Numbered from the stretch's first letter, positions 21,838-30,880 are shown. The stretch: 64,000 nucleotides of DNA from Citrobacter amalonaticus (GCF_002918555.1 NZ_PQMB01000003.1:310491-374490); one strand, 5' to 3'. Notes: a model not told the origin generated them from the letters alone. Made by a program: numbers and translations.

Positions 21838-21960
21838 TTCATTGCCACAATCGAAAGGCTGGAGGATATGCCCCTCTGTCAGCAATTCCGGCGCAGTAAC
21901 AATGACTTCCATTCAGGTTTAATCTCCATTACACGTTTACGCCCGGCTTTGTTTTGCACC
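21838..21960 (-). pseudogene. Remnant of a TacA-TacT (DUF1778-GNAT) toxin-antitoxin pair
   Basis: On the minus strand an ATG at 21912 begins MEVIVTAPELLTEGHILQPF followed by DCGNE, which fits the N terminus of GNAT toxins of the TacT type (motif ..APEPL..HxLxxFxCG). The resemblance then stops and no acetyltransferase core follows. Just upstream, in another frame, GRKRVMEIKPEWK resembles the C-terminal tail of the matching antitoxin (..RKPxWD) and overlaps the toxin start, as in intact pairs. I read this as the worn junction of a former toxin-antitoxin module between togB and kduD. The rest of the 473-base gap shows nothing else but two hairpins. Confidence 0.45.
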
Positions 21961-22161
21961 GCCGCTTCAGGCATCTTGATCAAATTCTGGTAGCAAGCTC
22001 TGACATTAGCCGGCCGATCCCTGGCTGGATTTTGCACCACGCCCCACAGAGACAATTTGCTATACATTGATGACAAAGCTGATGGCAGAGCCCGTGGTGA
22101 CAAATGGCTGTATATAAAACACCGGTTAGTTCAGCACCTGTAAGCAAAGTGCCAGGGAGAT

Positions 22162-22194
22162 AAAAAAAGACCGCCACGATAATCGTAGCGGTCT
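22162..22194 (-). terminator. Terminator of kduI-kduD
   Basis: On the minus strand AGACCGC pairs with GCGGTCT around an inner ACG/CGT stem, followed by seven T residues (A run at 22162-22168), 30 bases after the kduD stop. Confidence 0.8.
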
Positions 22195-22223
22195 CTTAAA
22201 AAACCTAAAGCCAGGAAGGCGTA

Positions 22224-22985
22224 TTAACGTGCCAGCCAGCCGCCGTCTACGGCAACGGTGTAACCGTTAATATAATCCGCGGCGCTGGATGCCAGGAACA
22301 CCACCGGTCCCATCAAATCGCTCGGCAGACCCCAACGTCCCGCCGGGATACGGTCCAGGATTTCCGTGCTACGCTGTTCGTCAGCGCGCAGTTGCTGGGT
22401 GTTGTTGGTCGCCATATAGCCCGGCGCGATCGCATTGACGTTAATGTTGTGTTTTGCCCACTCGTTCGCCATCAGACGGGTTATGCCCATCACGCCGCTT
22501 TTTGACGCGGTGTAAGAAGGCACGCGGATACCGCCCTGGAAGGAGAGCATGGAGGCGATATTGATAATTTTGCCGCCGTTGCCCTGCGCAATGAAGTGCT
22601 TCGCCGCCGCCTGAGACATGAAGAACACGCTCTTGATGTTCAGGTTCATTACGTCATCCCAGTCTTTTTCGCTGAAGTCGATCGCATCTTCACGACGGAT
22701 CAGACCTGCGTTGTTCACCAGAATATCAATATGACCGAATTCAGCCACGGCGCGATCCAGCAATGCCGGTATGCCGTCAATCTGACGCAGATCGGCAGTC
22801 AGGCTTAAAAAGCGACGTCCGAGCGCCGTCACGCGTTCAATGGTCTCTTTCGGCTCAACAATGTTGATACCGACGATGTCACAGCCCGCTTCCGCCAGGC
22901 CCAGAGCCATACCCTGTCCCAGGCCAGTGTCACAACCAGTCACAACTGCGACTTTACCTTCAAGGGAGAATGCATTCAAAATCAT
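22224..22985 (-). CDS. kduD: 2-deoxy-D-gluconate 3-dehydrogenase KduD
   Basis: KduD reduces 2,5-diketo-3-deoxygluconate to 2-keto-3-deoxygluconate (KDG), the last pathway-specific step before KdgK. It is a 253-residue short-chain dehydrogenase with the nucleotide-binding TGCDTGLGQG at residues 16-25, the NNAG motif and the catalytic Ser...YTASK. The C terminus GYTVAVDGGWLAR is that of E. coli KduD. It follows kduI by 56 bases and shares the KdgR-box promoter. Confidence 0.96.
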   Translation of the reverse strand: MILNAFSLEGKVAVVTGCDTGLGQGMALGLAEAGCDIVGINIVEPKETIERVTALGRRFLSLTADLRQIDGIPALLDRAVAEFGHIDILVNNAGLIRREDAIDFSEKDWDDVMNLNIKSVFFMSQAAAKHFIAQGNGGKIINIASMLSFQGGIRVPSYTASKSGVMGITRLMANEWAKHNINVNAIAPGYMATNNTQQLRADEQRSTEILDRIPAGRWGLPSDLMGPVVFLASSAADYINGYTVAVDGGWLAR

Positions 22986-23041
22986 TGTAACTCCTTATTT
23001 TTTTATTGCCTGTCACGGACAGACAGAGTGATCGCCCGCGA

Positions 23042-23878
23042 CTAGCGCAGGTCTTTTACCGCAACGTGATCCATGTCATCGAAGACCTGGTTTTCGCCAA
23101 CCATTCCCCAAATGAAGGTATAAGCCTGAGTCCCAACGCCGGAGTGAATTGACCAGCTCGGAGAGATCACCGCCTGCTCATTGTGCATCACGATATGGCG
23201 CGTTTCCTGAGGCTGCCCCATCATATGGAAGACGCAGGCGTCTTCTTGCATATTGAAGTAGAAATAGACTTCCATGCGGCGTTCATGGGTGTGGCACGGC
23301 ATGGTGTTCCACAGATTGCCCGGCGCCAGTTCCGTCAGGCCCATACTGAGCTGACAGGTTTCCAGCACGTCCGGAACAAAATATTTGTTGATGGTACGGC
23401 GGTTACTGGTGAGGTCGTCGCCTAAAGTCACTGGTGCAACGTCTGCCGGAGTCACTTTTTTGGTGGGGTATGTCGTATGGGCTGGCGCGCAGTTATAGTA
23501 GAACTTCGCTGGCGTTGTGCTATCGACGCTTGCAAAGCTCACCTCTTTTGCCCCTTTACCGACATACAGCGCATCGCGATGACCTATTTCATAGCACTTA
23601 CCGTCTACGGTAATCGTGCCCGCACCGCCGATGTTGATCACCCCTAATTCGCGGCGTTCAAGGAAGTCGCTGACGCCCAACTGCTTACCGACTTCACTAC
23701 CCACGGCCACCGTTTTGACGACCGGCATAATGCCGCCAACGATAATGCGGTCAATGTGGCTGTAAACCATGGTGTATTCGTCGGCAACAAACACCTTCTC
23801 AACTAAAAATTCATTGCGCAGTCCCTGGGTATCCAGCGTTTTAGCATGCGCACTGTGAATACTTTGTCTGACGTCCAC
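23042..23878 (-). CDS. kduI: 5-dehydro-4-deoxy-D-glucuronate isomerase KduI
   Basis: KduI isomerises 5-keto-4-deoxyuronate to 2,5-diketo-3-deoxygluconate. The 278-residue cupin-fold protein has zinc ligands in [15 protein letters not shown] and a later His in WSIHSGVG. The start is GTG 23878: GGAGGT stands five bases upstream and [13 protein letters not shown] matches E. coli, whereas longer frames would use TTG. First gene of kduI-kduD, with a KdgR box about 110 bases upstream. Confidence 0.96.
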   Translation of the reverse strand: MDVRQSIHSAHAKTLDTQGLRNEFLVEKVFVADEYTMVYSHIDRIIVGGIMPVVKTVAVGSEVGKQLGVSDFLERRELGVINIGGAGTITVDGKCYEIGHRDALYVGKGAKEVSFASVDSTTPAKFYYNCAPAHTTYPTKKVTPADVAPVTLGDDLTSNRRTINKYFVPDVLETCQLSMGLTELAPGNLWNTMPCHTHERRMEVYFYFNMQEDACVFHMMGQPQETRHIVMHNEQAVISPSWSIHSGVGTQAYTFIWGMVGENQVFDDMDHVAVKDLR

Positions 23879-23988
23879 GCTTACCTCCAATGATAAATGT
23901 CCGTGAATGACTAAACGGATAGCAAAACGCGGTTCCGTTTTCTGTATGCGCTAATGATAAGCCTCAAGGAACACCTTTTCAATATTAA

Positions 23989-24005
23989 GTAAAACGTTGT
24001 TTCAC
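23989..24005 (-). promoter_or_regulatory. KdgR-like operator before kduI
   Basis: GTAAAACGTTGTTTCAC (plus-strand reading) fits the KdgR pattern. It lies about 110 bases upstream of kduI in the 434-base divergent region shared with ogl. Confidence 0.75.
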
Positions 24006-24188
24006 TTTTTCTGCATCTTATTATCAAAAGTGTAAGTACGATCACGAACCCCCAGCCAAACGCTTAACCATTTTTATAAATATTCTTTTAAAACAATATA
24101 ATAAAAAGAAAATATTGCCGAAAAGCCATACGCATCACTGGACATCCAACAATCTTCAAGCGCTTTTTAAGCGTCTTTTCTCATAAAT

Positions 24189-24260
24189 TGCGTTGTCAAT
24201 CACACATATTGAAACAATGTTTTGATAAATTGACACCCTGTTTTTAAAACTATCATAAAT
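24189..24260 (+). promoter_or_regulatory. CRP-like site, KdgR box and promoter of ogl
   Basis: TGCGTTGTCAATCACA at 24189-24204 fits TGTGAN6TCACA with one mismatch. ATTGAAACAATGTTTTGAT at 24208-24226 is a KdgR box. It is followed directly by TTGACA (24230-24235) and an AT-rich TATCATAA near 24251, a plausible sigma-70 promoter with somewhat short spacing. This layout would give CRP activation and KdgR repression of ogl. Confidence 0.65.
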
Positions 24261-24312
24261 CTGGGTGCTGTCGCGGAGCGCAGGTATCCACAGCGCAGTA
24301 AAGGAGTGAAAT

Positions 24313-25488
24313 ATGGCTAAAGGCATGCGGGTCAAGCTGAACTATGAAGTAAGCCGCGATCCGGGTACTGGCGTGGAAGTGACCCGACTAACCCCGCCGG
24401 AAGTGACGTGTCACCGGAATTATTTCTATCAGAAGTGCTTCTTTAATGACGGCAGTCACCTGCTGTTTGCCGGGGAGTTTGACGGTCACTGGAACTACTA
24501 TTTACTGAACCTGGCGGATGCTGAAGCGGTGCAATTGACGGAAGGTCCGGGCGACAATACCTTTGGCGGTTTTTTATCTCCGGATGATAGCGCGCTGTAT
24601 TATGTAAAAAACGATCGCACGCTGCTGGAAGTCAATCTTAAGACGCTGACAGAACGTGAAGTGTATCGCGTACCGGACGACTGGGTTGGCTATGGCACCT
24701 GGGTAGCAAACAGCGACTGCACCAAACTGGTAGGGATCGAAATTGCTAAAAGTGACTGGACGCCGCTCAACGACTGGAAAATCTTCCATGACTTTTTCCA
24801 TAAAGGCCCGCACTGTCGATTACTGCGCGTTGATTTACGTACCGGGGAAAGCCGTGTTATTCACGATGAAAAAATCTGGCTGGGGCATCCAATCTACCGT
24901 CCCTTCGATGACAATACCGTCGCCTTCTGCCATGAAGGCCCACACGATCTGATCGACGCCAGGATGTGGCTGGTTAATGAGGATGGCAGTCACGTACGCA
25001 AAGTGAAAGAACACGCTGACGGTGAGAGCTGCACTCATGAATTCTGGGTGCCTGATGGTTCTGCGCTGGTCTACGTCTCCTATCTGAAGGGACAGCAAGG
25101 GCGCACAATCTCCAGCTATAACCCGGATACCGGTGTTAATGAAGAAATTATGCCAATGCCTGCGTGTTCACATTTAATGAGCAACTTCGACGGCACGTTG
25201 TTAGTCGGTGATGGTTCCGGCACGCCGGTGGATGTGAAAGATACCGGCGGCTATAGCATCGAAAACGATCCCTGGCTTTACGGCTTTGACGTGAACAAAA
25301 AAGCGCATTTCCGTATTGCCCGTCACGATACCTCCTGGGCAACCGTGGCAAACAGTCGTCAGGTTACCCACCCGCATCCGTCTTTTACCCCGGACGATCG
25401 CGCGGTGCTGTTCAGCTCGGATAAAGACGGAAAGCCCGCACTGTATATTGCTAAACTTCCTGAACAGCCTGAATTATTGCAAATGTAG
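24313..25488 (+). CDS. ogl: Oligogalacturonate lyase Ogl (PL22)
   Basis: Ogl is a cytoplasmic beta-eliminating lyase of polysaccharide lyase family 22 that cleaves digalacturonate and unsaturated digalacturonate to 5-keto-4-deoxyuronate. The 391-residue product has no signal peptide, a seven-bladed-propeller-like repetitive layout and the family segments CHRNYFYQKCFFNDGSHLLF, FCHEGPHDLIDARMW, ESCTHEFWVPDG and QVTHPHPSFTPDD, rich in the histidines that bind Mn. ATG 24313 has AAGGAG seven bases upstream. It is monocistronic, divergent from kduI, with a terminator behind it. Confidence 0.93.
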   Translation: MAKGMRVKLNYEVSRDPGTGVEVTRLTPPEVTCHRNYFYQKCFFNDGSHLLFAGEFDGHWNYYLLNLADAEAVQLTEGPGDNTFGGFLSPDDSALYYVKNDRTLLEVNLKTLTEREVYRVPDDWVGYGTWVANSDCTKLVGIEIAKSDWTPLNDWKIFHDFFHKGPHCRLLRVDLRTGESRVIHDEKIWLGHPIYRPFDDNTVAFCHEGPHDLIDARMWLVNEDGSHVRKVKEHADGESCTHEFWVPDGSALVYVSYLKGQQGRTISSYNPDTGVNEEIMPMPACSHLMSNFDGTLLVGDGSGTPVDVKDTGGYSIENDPWLYGFDVNKKAHFRIARHDTSWATVANSRQVTHPHPSFTPDDRAVLFSSDKDGKPALYIAKLPEQPELLQM

Positions 25489-25525
25489 TGTCCTGTTTTG
25501 AGTTAGTGTTTCTGTAACTGGCCTT

Positions 25526-25550
25526 GCCCTCCTTTCGGAGGGCTTTTTTT
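25526..25550 (+). terminator. Rho-independent terminator of ogl
   Basis: GCCCTCC, loop TTTC, GGAGGGC, then seven T residues. Confidence 0.92.
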
Positions 25551-25584
25551 ATTTGGGTCATGTAGGTAATAAAAACCAGCCAAT

Positions 25585-25614
25585 AAAAAAACCGGCTCAC
25601 AGAGCCGGTTTTTC
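25585..25614. terminator. Bidirectional terminator, mainly for kdgM
   Basis: ACCGGCTC (25591-25598) and GAGCCGGT (25602-25609) form a perfect stem around ACA, flanked by AAAAAA on the left and TTTTT on the right, so it works on both strands. It lies 20 bases after the kdgM stop. Confidence 0.88.
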
Positions 25615-25635
25615 CAGAAGGACTGATATTCATTA

Positions 25636-26319
25636 TTAAAAAGAATAGGCTACACCAACGCGAAAACGGGTCTGGCGTTCATCCGTGGTCTTCACCCCAA
25701 CATTGCCCACTTCTACATACGGTGCCCAGTTTTGATCCCACTTATAGGCTAACTTGGCATTATATTCGTTCGAATAAGTTTTATTATTATTACGGGTAAC
25801 GCCTTCGGTGCTTTTCGCATAAACATAGTTCAACTCTGTACGCCAGTCACCCATGACCCAACCGACCCAGGCATCGCCACGGTTAACTTTGTCATCATCT
25901 TTATGGTCGCTTGAAGGGTAACGGGTATATTCATAGCGGTAGCGTGCTGCAACATAAAAACCACTATCAAAACTGTATTGTAAGTGGATATTCGGTTTAT
26001 AAATGGTGCGGCTATCGTTACTTTCCAGCGTCATTGCAGGCGTGATCGCAATGTTATCCGTAGCCTTCCAGCGCCAGCTAAGCGAGTCTTCATGCCCATT
26101 TCCCACGACATCAGAGAATGGCTGGTCGGCCTTGTCGCCACCGGATTTCCATTTTGCTTCTACGGAAAAACCTATGCCGTTATCAAAACGGTGCGATACC
26201 GACACGCGATCGGCATTGACGCCACTGTCAATGTACTCATGTCGTAAATCGATAGTGACCGCTTGCGCTGCAAACGATGCACCAATTAAAGACGCCAAAC
26301 CCAGAGTTTTTTTAAACAT
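25636..26319 (-). CDS. kdgM: Oligogalacturonate-specific porin, KdgM family
   Basis: A 227-residue outer-membrane monomeric 12-strand porin of the KdgM/NanC family. Residues 1-20 are a signal peptide (FKKTLGLASLIGASFAAQA|V). The mature protein starts TIDLRHEYIDSGVNADRVSV, shows alternating aromatic/polar strands, and ends in GVAYSF with the terminal Phe used by the BAM complex. Basic residues dominate several strands (RYRYEYTRYP), fitting an anion-selective pore. Location beside ogl points to oligogalacturonides rather than sialic acid. Confidence 0.9.
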   Translation of the reverse strand: MFKKTLGLASLIGASFAAQAVTIDLRHEYIDSGVNADRVSVSHRFDNGIGFSVEAKWKSGGDKADQPFSDVVGNGHEDSLSWRWKATDNIAITPAMTLESNDSRTIYKPNIHLQYSFDSGFYVAARYRYEYTRYPSSDHKDDDKVNRGDAWVGWVMGDWRTELNYVYAKSTEGVTRNNNKTYSNEYNAKLAYKWDQNWAPYVEVGNVGVKTTDERQTRFRVGVAYSF

Positions 26320-26774
26320 GGACTATCCTCATTTTTGAAATCGTGTTTCTTTTTTATGGAATTTTATTTTATTTTTTATGCAACATGATTTTATTGATCG
26401 AGATCGTAATTATTTGTTTCAAAAAAAATGAACAAATCACAACGTGATGAATATCAAAAACCAAAGATTTTGCTGAATAAAATGATGCTAAAGATCACAT
26501 TTCAACGTGAATTAAATTTTTTTGAAAAATAAAAATAAATAAAGTCCGACATACTATAAAAGATGATGAAAAGCCCATGACAATAACAGCCGTTATTTCA
26601 CCCACTGAAATAATTAGCGTGTTTATCATCTTGAGGTAATTTAATTTTAACGGAAATCAGTTTTAAAAGCAGAGTCGCCAGAATGCAGTGTCGCTGGTTT
26701 TATTTATTTCCAGACATGACTCTGGCGGATCAGGATGTAAGAGAAGAACAGCGGCAGGAGTATCTAAAGGTGGA
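26320..26774. other. AT-rich intergenic region upstream of kdgM
   Basis: No gene is visible in these 455 bases. An inverted repeat ATTTGTTTCA (26412-26421) / TGAACAAAT (26429-26437) around an A run may be an operator or a degenerate KdgR box; ATCACAACGTGAT (about 26435-26447) is a further small palindrome. The kdgM promoter must lie in this region. The part nearest yqeF shows no clear terminator. Confidence 0.4.
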
Positions 26775-27953
26775 TTAATCGCGCTCAATAGCCAGTGCGA
26801 CACCCTGACCACCGCCAATACAGAGCGTTGCCAGACCTTTTCGCACGTTACGTTTAACCATTTCATGAACCAGAGAAACCAGGATACGGCAGCCCGATGC
26901 GCCAATCGGATGACCAAGCGCGATGGCTCCGCCATTGACATTAACCCGACGTTCATCCCATTCCAGCATTTTACCCACCGAAAGAGCCTGAGCGGCAAAG
27001 GCTTCATTCGCCTCGATAAGATCAACATCCGCCAGCTGCCAGCCGACCCGCTCAAGGCAGCGCCGGGTGGCATAAACTGGGGCAATCCCCATCAGCGCCG
27101 GATCGACGCCTACGCTTGCAAAAGCACGAATACGCGCCAGCACCGGCAAATTCAGCTCCTGCGCTTTGGCTTCACTCATCATCATAACAGCCGCTGCACC
27201 ATCGTTAATTGAGGAGGCGTTGCCCGCAGTCACCGAGCCGGACTTATCAAATTCAGGATCCAGCCGCGCCAGCCCTTCAGCACTGGCGTCGGTTCTTGGC
27301 TGTTCATCAGTATCAATATGGATCGTCTGGCCCTGACGTTGCGTCGCAACCGGGACGATCTCATCTTTAAAACGACCAGCATCAATAGCGGCACGCGCCT
27401 TTTGCTGAGAACTCAGGGCCCAGGCATCCTGTAATTCACGGCTGATACCATATTCCCGGGCCAGATTTTCTGCGGTCACCCCCATATGGTAATCGTTGAA
27501 CGCATCCCACAGCCCGTCATGTACCAGACTGTCCACCAGCTGGCTGTTTCCCAGCTGCGCTCCGGTGCGACTGTCGGTAAGCACATGTGGTGCCCGGCTC
27601 ATGTTCTCTTGCCCGCCCGCAATGACAATATCCGCCTCTCCGCACTGAATCGCCTGGGTCGCCAGATGTAGCGCTTTCAGCCCTGAACCGCACACGTCGT
27701 TGATCGTGATGGCAGAAACGGTGTTGGGTAGGCCACCTTTAATCGCAGACTGACGCGCAGGATTCTGCCCGGCGCCAGCGGTGAGCACTTGACCGAGGAT
27801 CACTTCGTCAATGGCCTGGGCGCTCACTCCCGTCTGCGCCATTAACGCTTCCACCACCAGGCTGCCAAGCTCGACGGCTGAATGGCGGGACAGCGCTCCC
27901 TGAAAACAACCAATAGGGGTTCGCAGTGCCCCCACTATCACAACCTCTTTCAT
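26775..27953 (-). CDS. yqeF: Acetyl-CoA acetyltransferase-like thiolase YqeF
   Basis: A 392-residue thiolase. The acyl-accepting Cys88 lies in NDVCGSGLKALH; the second half has NEAFAAQAL, GGAIALGHPIGASG (catalytic His) and CIGGGQG (catalytic Cys). It probably condenses or cleaves acetoacetyl-CoA; the in vivo role of YqeF is not settled. ATG 27953 is used because MKEVVIVGALRTPIG matches E. coli, with an AGGT ribosome site. E. coli also has yqeF near kduI, so this resumes the ancestral order. Confidence 0.94.
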   Translation of the reverse strand: MKEVVIVGALRTPIGCFQGALSRHSAVELGSLVVEALMAQTGVSAQAIDEVILGQVLTAGAGQNPARQSAIKGGLPNTVSAITINDVCGSGLKALHLATQAIQCGEADIVIAGGQENMSRAPHVLTDSRTGAQLGNSQLVDSLVHDGLWDAFNDYHMGVTAENLAREYGISRELQDAWALSSQQKARAAIDAGRFKDEIVPVATQRQGQTIHIDTDEQPRTDASAEGLARLDPEFDKSGSVTAGNASSINDGAAAVMMMSEAKAQELNLPVLARIRAFASVGVDPALMGIAPVYATRRCLERVGWQLADVDLIEANEAFAAQALSVGKMLEWDERRVNVNGGAIALGHPIGASGCRILVSLVHEMVKRNVRKGLATLCIGGGQGVALAIERD

Positions 27954-28064
27954 CACGACCTCGGCACAAAATGACATCGCAATAGTAGAGCATTGTTAAA
28001 AATAGTTATCCTGATTGTTTAAAAATGGTGATTTTTATCACAAACGAAATTCGTATAGCCACGT

Positions 28065-28940
28065 TTATTCGGGCACGCGCCCCTGCTGCAAATGGTATCT
28101 CAACCAGCTTCCCGCCACGCCTGGGGGAGATTTTTTATTCCAGAGGAGATCGATAGAGATGGCTTTCGGCCAGCCGGCTACGTCCAGTTGTACCAGCGGT
28201 TTTTCCGCGGCAAACTCTTCAACCAGCGCACAAGGCAGCGCACACCAGCCAAACCCCTGCACCGCCATACTCAGCAGCAGCAAATAATTCGGCGCTGACC
28301 AGACCGGTCCGCGAGCAACGTGATTTTCACTTTCAATATAGGTATTGAGGCGCAGCTCGCGCCAGGTGTGCAACTGATCCCACTGCAATTGTTGCTGGCT
28401 GGCCAACGGATGTGAAGTTGCAGCATAAATTCCCATCCAGGTTTGCATGGGAAGACGCGTCGCCCCGATGTCCGTTGGGTAGCGATCCCGCGCTTCAATT
28501 AAGCCAACCTGCGCACGCTCCTTTTGCAACAGATCGATCACATCAACATCTTCACCAATCAGGCATTCAAACTCAGTATGCGGAAATTGCTGGTCAAACT
28601 GCACCATTAACTCTTCCAGTACGTCCGGGTGCAGCGTGTCGGAAAGGACAAACGTTAAGCGTGCTTCTGTTTCCCCGCAAAGGGAGAGGGCGACCTCATC
28701 CAGCCGCTCGCTGGCGGTCAGGATCGCCTGCACATACCCCAATACCCGTTTTCCCTCTTCAGTGAGCACGGGCTGCCGCGATGAGCGATCGAACAGCAAA
28801 AAACCCAGATCGGCCTCCAGATGCGCAATCGCGGTGCTGACGGTGGACTGGCTTTTACGCAACCGCCGTGCCGCTGCAGAAAACGAACCGCAGGAAACCG
28901 TTTCAACAAATGCCGTTAAGGCTTCGGGAGAGTAACGCAT
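28065..28940 (-). CDS. LysR-family transcriptional regulator
   Basis: A 291-residue LTTR with an N-terminal winged HTH (TVSCGSFSAAARRLRKSQSTVSTAIAHLE) and a C-terminal type 2 periplasmic-binding-like effector domain. It is divergent from a PACE efflux gene with 102 bases between them, the classic LTTR arrangement, which suggests it controls that gene and itself. It is absent between yqeF and yqeG in E. coli K-12. The inducer is unknown. Confidence 0.87.
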   Translation of the reverse strand: MRYSPEALTAFVETVSCGSFSAAARRLRKSQSTVSTAIAHLEADLGFLLFDRSSRQPVLTEEGKRVLGYVQAILTASERLDEVALSLCGETEARLTFVLSDTLHPDVLEELMVQFDQQFPHTEFECLIGEDVDVIDLLQKERAQVGLIEARDRYPTDIGATRLPMQTWMGIYAATSHPLASQQQLQWDQLHTWRELRLNTYIESENHVARGPVWSAPNYLLLLSMAVQGFGWCALPCALVEEFAAEKPLVQLDVAGWPKAISIDLLWNKKSPPGVAGSWLRYHLQQGRVPE

Positions 28941-29042
28941 GAACTATCTACTTTATCGATGGATACTATCTTTTAGATATCATATAAAACGATAAAATTC
29001 CCGCTATTCCGTTATCCGGGCGAACAATAAAGGTTTTAAGTT

Positions 29043-29498
29043 ATGCAGCACGATACCGTACAGCGCCGATCGTTACTCGAGCGCATTTTTCATGCCGTCT
29101 GTTTTGAAGGCATTGCCACCGCGATCCTGGCTCCTGTAACGGCCTGGTTGATGCAGCGATCCGCACTGGAGATGGGGGGATTAACCATTATCCTGGCGAC
29201 CACGGCGATGATCTGGAACATCATCTATAACGCTCTGTTCGACCGTTTCTGGCCGTCACATCGCCTTAAACGTACGGCCAAAGTGCGGGCATTTCACGCG
29301 TTAGGATTTGAATGCGGCTTTATCGTGATCGGGGTCAGCATTGTGGCATATGTACTGAATGTCACCCTGCTGCAGGCGTTCACGCTGGAGATCGGCTTCT
29401 TCCTGTTCTTCCTTCCCTATACCATGCTCTATAACTGGGCGTATGACACTCTGCGCATCCGTCTGGTAAAACGTCGCCAGCAGCGCGTTACTGCCTGA
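29043..29498 (+). CDS. PACE-family multidrug/biocide efflux transporter
   Basis: A 151-residue inner-membrane protein with four predicted helices in two tandem bacterial-transmembrane-pair domains. All four PACE signatures are present: RIFHAVCFE (1A) and WNIIYNALFD (1B) in the first half, RAFHALGFE (2A) and YNWAYD (2B) in the second. The Glu of 1A corresponds to the essential proton-coupling Glu15 of AceI. Known members export chlorhexidine, acriflavine or short diamines such as cadaverine and putrescine. It is divergent from the LTTR gene. Confidence 0.9.
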   Translation: MQHDTVQRRSLLERIFHAVCFEGIATAILAPVTAWLMQRSALEMGGLTIILATTAMIWNIIYNALFDRFWPSHRLKRTAKVRAFHALGFECGFIVIGVSIVAYVLNVTLLQAFTLEIGFFLFFLPYTMLYNWAYDTLRIRLVKRRQQRVTA

Positions 29499-29640
29499 TA
29501 ATGCTCCCGTTTGCCGGAACTGTCCTGGTTCCGGCACTCTCCTTCTTTATCCCCTGCGGTGTTTAAGCCTCCCCCCAAAACCGCCATTCATGGTAAATTG
29601 CGCTTCTTTTTGTTTATTTTATAGTTGATACGTTCAAATA

Positions 29641-30870
29641 ATGTCGAAAATTTGGTCAAAAGAAGAGACTCTTTGGAGCTTCGCGTTATATGGGACTGCC
29701 GTCGGCGCAGGAACCCTTTTCCTCCCCATCCAGCTGGGGTCAGCGGGGGCGATTGTGCTGTTCATCACCGCGCTGGTCGCCTGGCCCCTGACCTACTGGC
29801 CGCATAAAGCGCTGTGTCAGTTTATCCTCTCCTCTAAAACGTCTGGCGGCGAAGGGATCACGGGGGCGGTCACCCACTACTACGGGAAAAAGGTCGGTAA
29901 TCTGATCACCATGCTGTACTTTATTGCCTTCTTTGTGGTGGTGTTGATTTATGCCGTGGCAATTACCAACTCGTTGACGGAACAACTGGCGAAGCATGTA
30001 TCGGTCGATCCCGGCGTGCGCATGCTGGTGAGTCTCGGCGTGGTCCTCGTGCTGAATCTGATCTTCCTCATGGGGCGGCACGCCACGCTGCGGGTAATGG
30101 GTTTTTTAGTTTTTCCGCTCATTGCATACTTTTTATTCCTCTCAATCTATCTGACCGGAAGCTGGCAACCCTCACTCCTGACCGGGCAGATGACTGTCGA
30201 TCAACACACGCTTCATCAGGTATGGATCTCGATTCCGGTGATGGTTTTTGCCTTTAGCCATACGCCTATTATTTCCACGTTTGCCATCGACAGACGTGAA
30301 AAATATGGCGAGCAGGCCATGGGTAAATGCAAAAAAATCATGAAAGTCGCCTACCTGATCATCTGTCTGAGCGTGCTGTTTTTCGTCTTCAGCTGCCTGC
30401 TGTCGATCCCCCCCGGCTATATTGAAGCAGCGAAACATGAAGGTGTGACAATCCTGTCTGCACTGTCGATGATGCCAAACGCTCCCGCGTGGCTGTCTAT
30501 TTCCGGGATCGTCGTGGCGGTGGTGGCAATGTCGAAATCGTTTCTCGGCACCTATTTTGGCGTGATTGAAGGGGCTACGGAGGTAGTAAAAACCTCATTA
30601 CATCAGGCTGGCATCAAGAAGAGCCGGGCGTTTAACCGCGCGCTGTCGATCATATTGGTTTCCGCAATCACGTTTGTGGTGTGCTGCATTAATCCGAATG
30701 CTATCTCCATGATCTACGCCATCAGCGGCCCGCTGATTGCAATGATCCTGTTCATCATGCCAACGCTATCGACGTACCTGATCCCCGCGTTAAAAGCGCA
30801 CCGTTCTGTGGGTAACCTGATTACCCTGATTGTTGGCCTGCTGTGTGTATCCGTGATGTTCTTTGGCTGA
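29641..30870 (+). CDS. yqeG: Putative amino acid transporter YqeG (HAAAP family)
   Basis: A 409-residue inner-membrane permease of the hydroxy/aromatic amino acid permease family, related to SdaC; E. coli YqeG has been linked to threonine/serine transport. About eleven hydrophobic segments follow the conserved N terminus WSKEETLWSFALYGTAVGAG, and HTPIISTFAIDRREKYG is a family loop. A strong hairpin follows. Orthology with E. coli is strong along the whole length. Confidence 0.94.
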   Translation: MSKIWSKEETLWSFALYGTAVGAGTLFLPIQLGSAGAIVLFITALVAWPLTYWPHKALCQFILSSKTSGGEGITGAVTHYYGKKVGNLITMLYFIAFFVVVLIYAVAITNSLTEQLAKHVSVDPGVRMLVSLGVVLVLNLIFLMGRHATLRVMGFLVFPLIAYFLFLSIYLTGSWQPSLLTGQMTVDQHTLHQVWISIPVMVFAFSHTPIISTFAIDRREKYGEQAMGKCKKIMKVAYLIICLSVLFFVFSCLLSIPPGYIEAAKHEGVTILSALSMMPNAPAWLSISGIVVAVVAMSKSFLGTYFGVIEGATEVVKTSLHQAGIKKSRAFNRALSIILVSAITFVVCCINPNAISMIYAISGPLIAMILFIMPTLSTYLIPALKAHRSVGNLITLIVGLLCVSVMFFG

Positions 30871-30880
30871 CGTTCAAACT

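Noticed and set aside
26495-26520. TCACATTTCAACGTGA as a CRP site before kdgM
   Set aside because: The half-sites face the wrong way compared with TGTGAN6TCACA.
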